DNA from: Dendrolimus kikuchii
Taxonomy: Eukaryota > Arthropoda > Insecta > Lepidoptera > Lasiocampidae
Length of the DNA: 64,000 nucleotides
Assembly: GCA_019925095.2 (NCBI GenBank)
Contig: CM034411.1
Coordinates: 14,818,001 to 14,882,000, forward strand
Reading direction: 5' to 3'
Of the stretch, positions 45,600 to 55,283 are shown one piece after another (position 1 is the stretch's first letter; each line of letters begins with the position of its first letter). The notes below the pieces were generated by a model, which worked only from the letters and a program-made list of their open reading frames with translations, was not told where the DNA came from and searched no databases. The position numbers and the translations under genes were made by a program.

Positions 45600-46075
45600 T
45601 TACGTATATTTATATATATGTATATTATCTTATATATAAATTTCTCCCCCCTACCCCGAAAGGGAACTGGCGTGAAGTTATGTATGTATGTATAAATTTC
45701 TCGTGTCACAATGTTCATTCCCATACTCCTCCGAAACGGCTTGACCGATTCTTATGAAATTTTTTATGCATATTCAGTAAGTCTGAGAATCGGCTACTAT
45801 CTATTTTTCAAACCCCTAAGTGATAAGGGGTCCACCCCAGATTTTTTAATTTTATTTTTTGGATATTGTTTTTTATTTTTTTAGGATACAGCATTAAAAA
45901 ATACATACAACCCTAAATTTTAACCCCTCTACGATCAACTCCTATTTTTTATTTGTTAATTATAAACTTTAATTTTTTGGCAAGATTTTTAATCTTATGT
46001 TGTCATTACTTAGTATAAAAAGAAATATATTACTCTTTTAGATTCACAATTAGAACCGGTACGTGGCTGTGGGAT
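45600..46075 (+). mobile_element. Helitron-like element carrying a nested RTE scrap
   Basis: The interior matches 18,840-19,240 (TGAGAATCGGCTACTATC, TTTTAGGATACAGCATTAAA). It is interrupted at 45,647-45,690 by the 44-bp RTE-like insertion. The 3' terminus is lost. Confidence 0.5.
45647..45690 (+). mobile_element. 44-bp RTE-like LINE insertion with 12-bp TSD
   Basis: Only the last codons (TACCCCGAAAGGGAACTGGC), the stop and (TATG)n remain. TATAAATTTCTC is duplicated exactly at 45635-45646 and 45691-45702. Confidence 0.85.
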
Positions 46076-46089
46076 AGGGTATAATATTA

Positions 46090-46376
46090 ATAGGTCCATA
46101 TGTCTTTTGAGTATAATTCTTACTTATGTAGTTTACATATAAGACTTATATGTTTATTATTGAATAAAATATAATATAAGTAACTGCATATCCTATAATA
46201 TTTATGTATTTGACAAGTATAATCTGTTTTGTTCCTGCCACGGGCTGTATGGAAGAGATCGCTTCTTAGCAATAAGACCGCCCATTGTGCACATTTAGAA
46301 CATTTTTAGGCTATAAGTTTCTCAGTGTTTTCTGTAATGGTGTGAAAGTGTTATCTCTCTTTCTCTCTCAGTTCCC
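46090..46376 (+). mobile_element. LINE 3' UTR with TCTC tail
   Basis: Contains TATGGAAGAGATCGCTTCTT, AGCAATAAGACCGCCCATTG and GTGTTATCTCTCTTTCTCTC. It is the plus-strand counterpart of 6005-6345. Confidence 0.55.
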
Positions 46377-46418
46377 AAAGCGGCACAGCGGGCTGCGATT
46401 GACCAGATCCATACGTTG

Positions 46419-46688
46419 TATTTTTTTATCATTTTAAACTGCATGAGTTCTGCAGACAGGCAGGCGGCCCACCTGATGGGAAGCGGTTACCATCGCCTAT
46501 GGACATTTTTGGTCACCCGGAACACAACTCAAGTTTGTTATGACGGTTGTTATATATACTCTAGACCAGTTGGTAGCTATTCAGGTGGGCAAATACCCCA
46601 CCACCTGGCTATAGGTTGTTTTGTCGCCTCTTACGACAGGCCGCATGGCCGCAGGAATTTGTATTATTGCTCCATTCCTGCACGGATA
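46419..46688 (-). mobile_element. SINE-like family P with internal deletion
   Basis: Both ends are present (GAGTTCTGCAGACAGGCAGG, CCATTCCTGCACGGATAT), but the region between TGGACATTT and CCGGAACACAACTC has lost about 70 bases. Confidence 0.7.
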
Positions 46689-46781
46689 TGATGATAACTC
46701 CGCTTATTATTATTAATCAGAAGTAAACATATAGATGATAATAAAAATTCTTTGCCTTTGCTCCTATTATTTATATAAAAC

Positions 46782-47096
46782 TAGCGGTCCCGGCAGACGA
46801 TCTGTCCTGAAAAAATAAAAATCTAGAATACGATTGCAGCGTCACCTACTAGGTCCGATAGTAATTCTAAACAATTATTTCGAATCTATTTGAACACGCA
46901 CAAATAATTTCGCTAAAATCCTGGAACCCCATAGCAGCGCCACCTACTTGGTCCAATTGTGAATCTAAACCATTCTCGAATCTACTTGAACACATACAAG
47001 AAATTTCATCACAATTGGTCCAACCATTTAGGAGGAGTTCTGTGACATACACATGCACAAAAGAATTTTATATGTATATAATATTAAGATAGATTT
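46782..47096 (-). mobile_element. Helitron-like element
   Basis: The left edge CTAGCGGTCCCGGCAGACGA and right edge TATATAATATTAAGATAG are the reversed termini. Two internal blocks carry AATCTAAACCATTCTCGAAT-type motifs. Confidence 0.6.
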
Positions 47097-47639
47097 AAAG
47101 AAAAAAAAAATAAACAAAATTGGCAAAGCCGTCACCCGTGGCTACTTGACCGGCATGGCCACTTTCTCCTAGAAAATATTGCTGGCTAAATAAACCAGCT
47201 ACTTGGTTAAGGTGCGAGCATTTAGCGCCTCTCTCTTTAAACAGTTTCACTTTTTAAATCAATATAGTATACACTATATTTATCAATAATATGTAGTAGA
47301 CTGTGGTCTTCGATTATAGATAGATAACACTTCATTTCTCATCAAATATACAATAGTTGCAACAATAAGTTATCAAATAGATTATAAATATTACTTCAAT
47401 TGCAACAATATGCAAATACGAAATCTTTTCAAAAATAAATAATGTCCAACGTGACAATAATGCGTAATATGAATTAACATTAATTTATCGTAGCAACGTG
47501 TTGTAACCTATACAAGCTGCTATACTTTTGTAACATTTTAAAATATTACAAGATTTTTTTTTAAATTTAGACCATTGTCAAAAATGTGTAATATGTATGA
47601 AAAATCTGTAGAGTACAAACAAAGAATGAAGGAACACAA
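47097..47639. other. no gene recognised
   Basis: AT-rich non-coding sequence. Confidence 0.4.
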
Positions 47640-47644
47640 AGAAA

Positions 47645-47981
47645 GTGTTGCGGACAGAGAGCACCGCCCTGACCCGCCCGCCGGAGCACACCTACTCTCC
47701 GCGCCCCGCATACCGCCGACGCCCATAGCTTGCGCAATTAGCAGCTAGGCGTCGGACGGGATGCGGGGTATAGGAGGCAAAAATTGGCTATTAGTCATTA
47801 TTAATTCAGATTAATTCAGACATTCTTCAGCCATTCATATATTGTACTATAAATCTCAACGACGACTCTCTTGCATAATTTGTGCTTATTCTATGTATAT
47901 TTCTAATTTAATAATAATAATGATACAGTACATTATTACATCGAGTTTTAATTTCCAAAACAAGAAGCCACTCCCACCAAT
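47645..47981 (+). mobile_element. solo LTR-like element, family L1, copy 2
   Basis: TGTTGCGGACAGAGAGCAC through CCCACCAAT, flanked by AGAAA (47640-47644 and 47982-47986). It is closely similar to 41,362-41,708 over the whole length, with its own target duplication, so the two are independent insertions and not a segmental copy. Confidence 0.6.
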
Positions 47982-47986
47982 AGAAA

Positions 47987-48461
47987 TGTTCAAGAATCCC
48001 TGGCATGTGGGACCTGTTTTTGTTAAAAATAAAAATCGAAATGTGTGCTGGGACACATAGTAGAAGTGAAACTTCAACGGATAAGTGGCAAAACGAATCG
48101 CAAAACCTGCCCGTGAAACTTCAAGTTAAAATTTTGTTGCGATTGCACATTTCGATTTTTCGCAGGTTTACTGCAAATTATGATTTGGTTAGGTTAGGTA
48201 CATTTTAATGAACGTATTTTTTATTTAAACATATTTTATTTTATAAAAACAAAAAAACTGAATTCGATCCGGAAACAAAAACCGCATCCATAGTATACTC
48301 TAAATTTATGCCGCTCCTCCACGCGGCCGTAACGCGTTTTCATGACAAAAAAAATCCTAAGACCCCCGTTTATATAGAAGTTTCACTTCAAAAATTGTGT
48401 GTGTATGCAGGTCATACGAAGTAGAAGTGAAACAAAGTGTGACAAGGGGTGGGAGGAATTC
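47987..48461. other. no gene recognised
   Basis: Contains two blocks with GAAGTGAAAC (near 48,065 and 48,423) and AAGTTTCACTTC (48,379), suggesting an unresolved small inverted-repeat element. No ORF. Confidence 0.35.
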
Positions 48462-48471
48462 TAAATTTCAT

Positions 48472-48770
48472 ACATACATACATAACTTCACGCCAGTTCC
48501 CTTGCGGGGTAGGCACGAACAACAGAGCGCCATTCAGGCTTATTCTTACACACCTCACTTGCTTCTTTGACATTCATAACTCTTGTCATGCACGCTCGTC
48601 TGTTCTCAAGGCTCCTGACATCACCTTCTGCTAGTACACTATTAATTTGATCATGGAAAGTGTGTCGTGGCCTTCCACGACTACTGCATCCACATGCCCG
48701 AACCACCGGAGCATTCCTTTCCTTACCTTCACCCCGACACTCTTTCAGACCAACTCTCTTTCTTACTACT
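48472..48770 (-). mobile_element. RTE-like LINE fragment with 10-bp TSD
   Basis: Encodes RGRPRHTFHDQINSVL and AYPARELA-stop on the minus strand with the (TATG)n tail at the left. A frameshift separates this from the upstream VRKRVGLKE remnant, and bases coding for the MTKQIYNAKVD part are missing. TAAATTTCAT is duplicated at 48462-48471 and 48771-48780. Confidence 0.85.
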
Positions 48771-48960
48771 TAAATTTCATTTTTTTTTAATATAATTTAA
48801 GTAATTAAGTTATTTTTTTATTATATCGTAATATTGTTAATTGATCCAAAACCTTAAAACATAATACTTTTTATTCCTTTTTTAGCTATCAGTAATATTA
48901 TTGTACGGCTATAAAATATTTTTTAAAGATTTCTTACATTCTTAATATCTTATCTTGATA

Positions 48961-49574
48961 GGATGCCGCCCTATGGTGGGCATCATTAAATTCATCCCCC
49001 TCTCATGGCAACAGTCCAGCCGAGGTAAAACTCCTTAGGGAGCTCCCTCGAGCAGGTTGCCCCCCCGGGCTCGAGCGCCTCTTCGCGAAGGCACTCGCCC
49101 CAAATACCCCGGTTAAGTTGTAAGGTCTTCGGACCAACAACATACTAAGCCGCGACAGGCATAGAAGCCTGGGGGGATGTTCGCGACCCGTGTGAGTGTG
49201 GGATTCGCCAGATCGGGGGTGGCACTAGCGTGCCCGGTCAGAACCGGTGCCACGCTATTGCCACTCCCCAGTTAGGGATACCCACTAAAACCCCTGGGTG
49301 TTCCGTCCTGCGCCTTATGCCAGGGCTACGTGAATGCGGGATTCCCAACTCCGCGTGCCCTGGCAGGCGTGGGCCCCCCTCACTGGGCCTCTTCCTATGC
49401 CAGGGGACATATCCCCCGGCTACTACTAAGTCTAGTCCATGCGTGGGGCGGTTTGTAACGCGCCCCACGGGAAGAGAGATGAGCGCGCGCGGAACACTCG
49501 CGCTCTCATCTCGACGGCATATGCGGGTGAGTGAGAACCCCTATACCCCTAGGGGCCCCACCCGCGCCGCCCGC
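48961..49574 (-). mobile_element. 3' UTR of the R1-clade element
   Basis: GC-rich non-coding sequence downstream of ORF2. It carries several inverted motifs (CCCCAGGCTTCTATGCC, and a GATGCC/GGCATC hairpin at the extreme end, 48,961-48,990) and the GGGGTTTTAGTGGGTATCCC block also seen near 17,580. GC content drops sharply at 48,960. No long A tail adjoins this point; a T run at 48,780-48,788 is the nearest candidate for one on the minus strand. The exact end is therefore uncertain. Confidence 0.6.
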
Positions 49575-52500
49575 TTACGGCGGCCGAAGGTCACTGTCTG
49601 ACCTCCGGCGTCGGCGCGTCCTCCTTTGGCGGGAGCGGAGCAGGGAATTACGCTCACGCTCCCGTTCCGCCTCCTCCTTCGCGAACATGACTTGCTCGCA
49701 GAAGGAGGAGACGGCGTCCCATCCGGTGGAGCTCCCGACCATGGTGCGTACCACGGCCGGGAGCGAGGTGTCTAGTCCGGTATGGGCGACGAGCTCCCGG
49801 CGCTGCTCCGTCCAAGCTGGACATTCCTGGAGAGTGTGCAGCGCCGTGTCCTCGTCGCCCGTGTCACAATGATGGCACCCTGACGTGGCCTCGCGGCCGA
49901 GGCGACACAGGTACCTTCCGAAGCAACCATGCCCCGTCAGGACCTGCGTCAGCCTGAACGTCAGGGTGCCGTGACTTCGTCTAATCCAATCGTGCAGGAC
50001 GGGCCTCACCGCCTCAATGGTGGCGGGGCCCGCGCTGGGGCGTCGTAGGCGATCTTCCCAGACCCCCACGGCTACCTGGCGGAGCTCCGACCGGCACGCC
50101 TCGATCTCGCGAGGCGCGGGTCTGGTGCCCCTAGCCAGGGCCTCTTTGCGCCACACATACAGTGACGCCAGGACCCTGGCTTCCAGGTCCCATGGGGGGG
50201 ATCCGGCCAGTAGCGAGGCCACTTCGAAGGACACCGTACGGTATCCTCTTATTGCCCTGACGGCCAATATGCGTTGCGCTTGACGCAACTGCGCAGCGTT
50301 TTTGGCCGTCAGGCGGTTAGACCATACTGGGGCCCCGTAAAGGGCCATCGAACGTACGATGCCTTCGAAGAGTTTTCGGCACGTGGCATTGGGCCCCCCG
50401 ACATTGGGGAGCAGGCGCGAGAGTGCACCGGCTGCCCCCTTGAGTCTGGGGAGCAGCTGCCGAAAATGTGCCGAAAAATCCCATCGGCTATCGAGGACCA
50501 ATCCCAGGTACTTCATGGTCTCCCCGATACCGATGCGGATGCCTCCTACTACGATGCTACTGTCCGGAGGTGAGCGGTTGCGAGGGCCGTGAAACATCAC
50601 GGCCTCGGTCTTCTGTAACGCCACCTCCAGACCAAGACGCCGGATCCTGCCTACTATCGTCGACACCCCAGCCGTGCCTAGAAGGCACGCCTGCCGATGG
50701 GTCCTCCCGCGCGCGGCGATCAATGTGTCATCGGCGTAACAGATGACACTGATGCCCGGGAGGACCCGACACCTCAAAGTCCAGTCATATGCGATGTTCC
50801 ACAGGAGGGGACCTAGAACCGACCCCTGTGGAACACCGCATACCATGGCTCGCCGATTCCAGCCCTCATGGACCGGGTAGATGACGGCTCTACTGCTTAA
50901 ATATGCCCCGACTATACGGCGGAGGTAGGTCGGCACTCCGAAATATCGGAGTGCCTCCAAGATGCATGCCCAGGGCAAGGAATTGAATGCATTGGCGATG
51001 TCTAAGGACACCGCCAACAGAACTTCGCCCTGGGAGACTGCTTCCTCCGCCAGGCCTCTCAGGCGCATGACAGCGTCGATTGTGGAGCGCCCTGTGCGGA
51101 AACCGAACTGGTTGTCCGCCAGGTCCGGCCCCGTCGTCGATAGGTGCTGGACGAGGCGGGCGACGATGATACGCTCGAAGAGCTTGCCAACCTCGTCCAG
51201 CAGCACAATGGGCCGGTAGGCGGACGGTGAGTCCGCAGGGCGCCCCTCCTTACGCAGCAGGACCAGCTTTCCGGTCTTCCACCGTTGCGGAAACTGGCCC
51301 TGCTCTAGGCATGCGCCGAAAAGCCTCATCAGTCGGGACTCCAGGGCGTCGTAGGACAGAACCCATGCACGCCCTGGTATGCCGTCAAGGCCGGGGGCGG
51401 CGTTCTTGGCCTTTAGCCGTAGCATGGCCACCCCCAGCTCTACCCGGTCCACAGTGGGCACAGGGTCTCTATCCGCGCTGGGCTCCGCATCTGGCGGTGC
51501 CATAGCAGGAGGCGTATGCTCAGCCCGTGAAGGGAACAGAGCGCCAACTACGTCACGTGTGACGTCCCTGGGGAGAGACTCAGTTAGTGGGGGCGCCCAG
51601 GCACGGAGCTTGTTCCGAGCCATTTTGAATGGGCGCCCCCAAGGGTCTTGATTTAAGCTATCCAAGAGCTCCCCCCAGGCCACGTTCTTTGCGTTACGGA
51701 TCGCGATCCGTAATGTTCTTCTGGCGCTTCTGTACCCCTCGTACAGCTGAGCCTCTACGGTTGCTGCGTCCGCTGCGCGGCGACGCCGTCTTCTATGTCT
51801 GGTGTACTGGCGGCGCGCGCTATTGCACGCGCGCCTTAGTCCCTCGAGTTCGGGACTCCACCAGTACACCTTTCGAAAGGGCAGGAATCGGCCCCTCCTC
51901 GGCATTGCCGCATCGCAGACGCCAGTAACGAGCGACCGTAGGTTTTCTGCCTCCTGCTCTACATTTATATCGGGAGGGTTCATCTCGGTCCCTGATGCCC
52001 AGGTGGCGACAATCAGGGCCTCTTTGAACGCCTCCCGATCCAACTTTTTCAATGCCCAGCGCGGACAATCTCCTACCGGGGGCTCTCGGGAGGGAGGGTT
52101 CGGGTTCCGGGCGGAGACGCTAAACCGAATATATCGGTGATCTGAGAGCGTCTCCACCCCCGCGGCAACCCTCCAGTCCCGCACACGGCGCGCCAGTTCA
52201 GGGCTGGCGAACGAGACGTCGACAATTGAGCCGCCCTGCTGGCGCACACACGTGTGTACGGAGCCCCGATTGAGAACTACGAGACCCTTTTCGATGGCCC
52301 ATTCTTCCAATGCCTCACCACGCGCACTCGTACTCGGGGATCCCCAAGCCACGGATTTTGCGTTGAAGTCCCCGAGCACGAGCACGGGGCGAGGCCGGCT
52401 ACGGGCCACCACTATGCCCACTTCCTCGATCCATCCCTCAAAATCGGCGAGCCTTCTGTTCGGGGAGAAGTAGCCACCGACGACCACTATCTCCCCGATC

Positions 52501-52739
52501 GTTGCCGCTACGTAGCCCCGTCCCTGCACCACACCGGCTAGGGGAGGGCATGCAGCGGCGGTCCGGACAATAATAGCCACCGAGCCATCGAGATCCCCCG
52601 CCCAGTCAGAACGGGGGGGGACGTAGTATGGCTCGGCGACTACGGCCAGCTGTATGCCCCACTGCGCCAAACTCTGCACCAACAAGTCCTGGGCAGCGGC
52701 ACAGTGGTTCAGATTTCCTTGGACCACTAGGAGAGCCAT
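49575..52739 (-). CDS. R1-clade retrotransposon ORF2: endonuclease-reverse transcriptase
   Basis: A 1,054-residue protein that would nick target DNA and copy the element RNA in place. Residues 1-205 are an apurinic-type endonuclease with visible active-site residues: N9 (QGNLN), E36 (VAEPYY), D124/N126 (LGDFNAKSVAWGS), D174 (IVDVSFAS) and D200-H201 (LSDHRY). The reverse transcriptase occupies about 450-720: motif A SLDIANAF with D580, motif B GVPQGSVLGP at 635-644, and catalytic YADD at 668-671. A C-terminal knuckle C955-X2-C958-X9-H968-X4-C973 precedes an Arg-rich tail (RRTRRRRR). The order endonuclease, RT, CCHC fits the R1 clade (R1, TRAS, SART and relatives). There is no internal stop or frameshift and all catalytic residues are present, so the copy may be recently active. 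The start is the first Met after the ORF1 stop, 12 bases downstream and in the same frame. The subfamily and target site are not determined. Confidence 0.93.
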   Translation of the reverse strand: MALLVVQGNLNHCAAAQDLLVQSLAQWGIQLAVVAEPYYVPPRSDWAGDLDGSVAIIVRTAAACPPLAGVVQGRGYVAATIGEIVVVGGYFSPNRRLADFEGWIEEVGIVVARSRPRPVLVLGDFNAKSVAWGSPSTSARGEALEEWAIEKGLVVLNRGSVHTCVRQQGGSIVDVSFASPELARRVRDWRVAAGVETLSDHRYIRFSVSARNPNPPSREPPVGDCPRWALKKLDREAFKEALIVATWASGTEMNPPDINVEQEAENLRSLVTGVCDAAMPRRGRFLPFRKVYWWSPELEGLRRACNSARRQYTRHRRRRRRAADAATVEAQLYEGYRSARRTLRIAIRNAKNVAWGELLDSLNQDPWGRPFKMARNKLRAWAPPLTESLPRDVTRDVVGALFPSRAEHTPPAMAPPDAEPSADRDPVPTVDRVELGVAMLRLKAKNAAPGLDGIPGRAWVLSYDALESRLMRLFGACLEQGQFPQRWKTGKLVLLRKEGRPADSPSAYRPIVLLDEVGKLFERIIVARLVQHLSTTGPDLADNQFGFRTGRSTIDAVMRLRGLAEEAVSQGEVLLAVSLDIANAFNSLPWACILEALRYFGVPTYLRRIVGAYLSSRAVIYPVHEGWNRRAMVCGVPQGSVLGPLLWNIAYDWTLRCRVLPGISVICYADDTLIAARGRTHRQACLLGTAGVSTIVGRIRRLGLEVALQKTEAVMFHGPRNRSPPDSSIVVGGIRIGIGETMKYLGLVLDSRWDFSAHFRQLLPRLKGAAGALSRLLPNVGGPNATCRKLFEGIVRSMALYGAPVWSNRLTAKNAAQLRQAQRILAVRAIRGYRTVSFEVASLLAGSPPWDLEARVLASLYVWRKEALARGTRPAPREIEACRSELRQVAVGVWEDRLRRPSAGPATIEAVRPVLHDWIRRSHGTLTFRLTQVLTGHGCFGRYLCRLGREATSGCHHCDTGDEDTALHTLQECPAWTEQRRELVAHTGLDTSLPAVVRTMVGSSTGWDAVSSFCEQVMFAKEEAERERERNSLLRSRQRRTRRRRRSDSDLRPP

Positions 52740-52754
52740 TGAATCGACCTTTTA
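52740..52754 (-). promoter_or_regulatory. ORF1 stop / ORF2 start junction
   Basis: Minus strand reads GAG GAA TAA AAG GTC GAT TCA ATG. A single TAA separates the two frames, which are otherwise the same. ORF2 translation must come from reinitiation, leaky termination or an internal entry. Relatives such as SART1 are known to use stop-start coupling; here the spacing is 12 bases. Confidence 0.7.
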
Positions 52755-55283
52755 TTCCTCCATCCTAGTGGTCTCGGGCGCTGGCGACGGTGACGGTTGC
52801 AGCGAGCGTGGTAACGGCTGCGGCGGTTGCGGCGGCCGCGGCGGCGGCGGCTGTGACTTGTTTATCGCCGCGACCTGCCTGGGACCTTTCCTGTTCTTTT
52901 TCTTGGCTGGTGTCTTCTTTTGGCTGTCGTTTTTCGCGGTGGTGGGGGGGCCCGCGAATTTGCGCGCGGCCGGCACTCCCCTGCACATCCAATGACCCGC
53001 TGCTCGGCCTGCTGCGCTGCAGATGCTGCAGTGTGGCGCATTCAGGCACGTAGCAGCGGGATGTCCTGGTTGACCGCAGCGGTAACAGTCCTTGCTGCGG
53101 TCGACAGGGGAGGAGCAGGTGCAGGCCACGTGTCCTGCCACAAGGCAGCGCCAGCACCGCTCTGACCGGCTCGGCAGAATTTTGACGGTTGCCGAAGCCC
53201 ACCCCACCATTATCCTCTTCCTGTCTTTCAATTTGATGGCCGCCGCCACAGGGCAGGCCAGGATAACATATCCGAGCCTGTCCGGGCCCAGACTTATGGC
53301 GCTGGAATTGATTCGCCCAGCGGCGACGTCCGTAACCCGGGCGACGGCGGCCATTACCTCCTCGACAGTCGTGCAGTCGTCCAGACCCGAGATACGCACA
53401 TTGAGATACCTCTCGGGCCTGGACACCTTCACCTCATCCTGAGCTAATACTTCTTTAAGCCGCGCGGCGAGGGCATCGGCCTTCTCCCCGCTATCTTTCC
53501 CGGGGAGGAGGAGCATACGAGCCCCCGTACGCGCGGTTTTCAATTTGACCCCGGGGATACCGAAGTCTCCAAGTTTTATATTAGTTTTAGCCTTCTGCAT
53601 TAAGTCCGCGTAGCTGGTGCCTTTTTCCACCGCTGCGGGTAACAAGGTGAGAATCACCGCAGTGGTGTTAGGCACCCGCATACGCGGACTCTTGTTCGCC
53701 GGTGGCTTTGGCTTCGCTTGGGGCTGGCTAGCCTGTTTGGCGTCGCTTGGTTGGGCCGGTGGCTTCTTCTTTTTGGCCTTACGGGCCACCACCGACCAAC
53801 CTTCATCCATCCTCGGGGGCTCTTGTGCAGACGTGCTAGCCCTCGATGTCCCCTTTTGTGTAGGGGTGCTTATCGTCGCATTTTGGCTGTTTCCGCCGCC
53901 TCGCTTTCTTTTCGCGGGTAGCGGAGGAAAGTCTTCAGGAGGACGGTTAGCCTCCCTTCTCCCGGATGCAGGAGTTTGCTGCGTACTTGCCCGCCGGGCG
54001 TCTACAGCCAACGGCGGGCGGACTCGCCTCTCCGGGAGAAGGCGGTCATCCAGAGCGGCCAGCTTTGCGTCCATCATGGCCCCGAGCGACAGGGTCAGAT
54101 GGCGCAACAGCTCGTCCTGGTCCTTGAACCGCCCTCCCACTACAGACGAAGACGCCGATTGTGGTGGGGGCGGCGGAGGCGGAGGCTTCGGCATCGGCGA
54201 TCTAGAGACCGGTACCAGCCGGGGTCGGGTGAACTCAGCTCGGAGACTAGACATTTCCTTTTTCATCTCTTTCATCTCGGCCTCGAGGCGTCTATTGGCC
54301 GCTTCGAGCCGTCTGATTTCGTCAGACTCGGTGCGGCCTCTCAACACCTCAAAGGCGTCACTGATGATAGAGACCGAGTCGTTTAGGGACTTCATAAAAG
54401 TCCCTTTTAATCCCCTGGGGACCTTTGCCACATGGCGGATGACCCCCAGGGCATTTCGAACGTCGGTCTCTATGGCCTGGGCGGTTCTAGCTCCGGCCTC
54501 GTCCGTAACTGCGACCGACCCTGAGCAACTAAGAAGTTCTGGGGCCCGTCGAGCGATACGCGCCTCTTCGGCGACCCTAATCAGCTCGACGGTGCTCTCC
54601 TCGTGATCCAGCTCAAGGTCGGTGACCCGACCTGCTTGGGCAACGGCCTCTCTGGCTCGTGCCATACTAGCGGCCTCTTCTGTGACTCCCGCGGATGGTG
54701 GAGACACCCTGCGGGAGGTTTTCGACGCCACCGTTTCTTCGTCGCTGGACACCCGCGAGATTTTTTTGGGGCCTCGGTATGGTGCAAGCCTCCTCCGCTT
54801 TTTCTGGACGCGCCACTGGCTCAACGGATTCGTGGGCCCAGTCTCCGGTTCGGTGCGTATGCCGGGTCCCGATCCGGAGCGTGAGCGCGTCGGTGAACGC
54901 GATCGTGTAGGTGAACGCGAACCTGTCCTAGAGCGGGACCGAATGGAGAACATTGAAATGTTGGAGTCTGATTCGTCAACAGCTCCACTCAAGGCCCCGC
55001 TCATATAACCGCTTATGGCGCCACTAGCAGCAGAAGTGCGGCCGCTCATTCTGCTACTGCTTCGCGCGAAAGTTACTTCACCGCCCATCTCGGGCATCTT
55101 CTCCTTGGACTTAGTCCAGACAGTTGTCGTTGTAGCGCGCAAGGACGTTCCCCCCCCAGAATACGATGGGGAACAGCTGGCCTTACCACAGGTACCGGCA
55201 TCGGCGTGGGATTTGCCTCCCTTTTTTTTTTGGGCGGAAGATCGACCCACCTGGGGTAGCTTCTCTTGTGCTTGCGATTCCAT
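52752..55283 (-). CDS. R1-clade retrotransposon ORF1: gag-like RNA-binding protein
   Basis: An 843-residue gag-like protein expected to bind element RNA and form the ribonucleoprotein. The N-terminal third is Ser/Gly/Arg-rich with an SR-type tract at 114-138 (RSRSRTGSRSPTRSRS). A charged segment around 330-365 (RRLEAANRRLEAEMKEMKKE) looks like a coiled coil and is followed by a poly-Pro stretch. Lys/Pro-rich sequence leads into a conserved gag core. Three zinc knuckles follow: C-X2-C-X4-H-X4-C at 710-723 and 733-746, then an odd third one, C-X2-C-X8-H-X2-C, at 752-767. The tail is Pro-rich. To my knowledge it is longer than most R1-clade ORF1 proteins. The frame is intact. The Met at 55,283 follows an A-rich leader. 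The TAA stop at 52,754-52,752 is in frame with ORF2, so readthrough or reinitiation could couple the two. Confidence 0.9.
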   Translation of the reverse strand: MESQAQEKLPQVGRSSAQKKKGGKSHADAGTCGKASCSPSYSGGGTSLRATTTTVWTKSKEKMPEMGGEVTFARSSSRMSGRTSAASGAISGYMSGALSGAVDESDSNISMFSIRSRSRTGSRSPTRSRSPTRSRSGSGPGIRTEPETGPTNPLSQWRVQKKRRRLAPYRGPKKISRVSSDEETVASKTSRRVSPPSAGVTEEAASMARAREAVAQAGRVTDLELDHEESTVELIRVAEEARIARRAPELLSCSGSVAVTDEAGARTAQAIETDVRNALGVIRHVAKVPRGLKGTFMKSLNDSVSIISDAFEVLRGRTESDEIRRLEAANRRLEAEMKEMKKEMSSLRAEFTRPRLVPVSRSPMPKPPPPPPPPQSASSSVVGGRFKDQDELLRHLTLSLGAMMDAKLAALDDRLLPERRVRPPLAVDARRASTQQTPASGRREANRPPEDFPPLPAKRKRGGGNSQNATISTPTQKGTSRASTSAQEPPRMDEGWSVVARKAKKKKPPAQPSDAKQASQPQAKPKPPANKSPRMRVPNTTAVILTLLPAAVEKGTSYADLMQKAKTNIKLGDFGIPGVKLKTARTGARMLLLPGKDSGEKADALAARLKEVLAQDEVKVSRPERYLNVRISGLDDCTTVEEVMAAVARVTDVAAGRINSSAISLGPDRLGYVILACPVAAAIKLKDRKRIMVGWASATVKILPSRSERCWRCLVAGHVACTCSSPVDRSKDCYRCGQPGHPAATCLNAPHCSICSAAGRAAGHWMCRGVPAARKFAGPPTTAKNDSQKKTPAKKKNRKGPRQVAAINKSQPPPPRPPQPPQPLPRSLQPSPSPAPETTRMEE

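Noticed and set aside
48781..48789. T run as a definite A tail of the R1-clade element
   Set aside because: It directly adjoins the target duplication of a later RTE insertion, 170 AT-rich bases beyond the GC drop. It may belong to the flanking DNA, so the 3' end was left open.
53617..54606. 329-codon open frame on the plus strand inside ORF1
   Set aside because: Antisense shadow of a GC-rich gene with conserved zinc knuckles on the other strand. No motif of its own.
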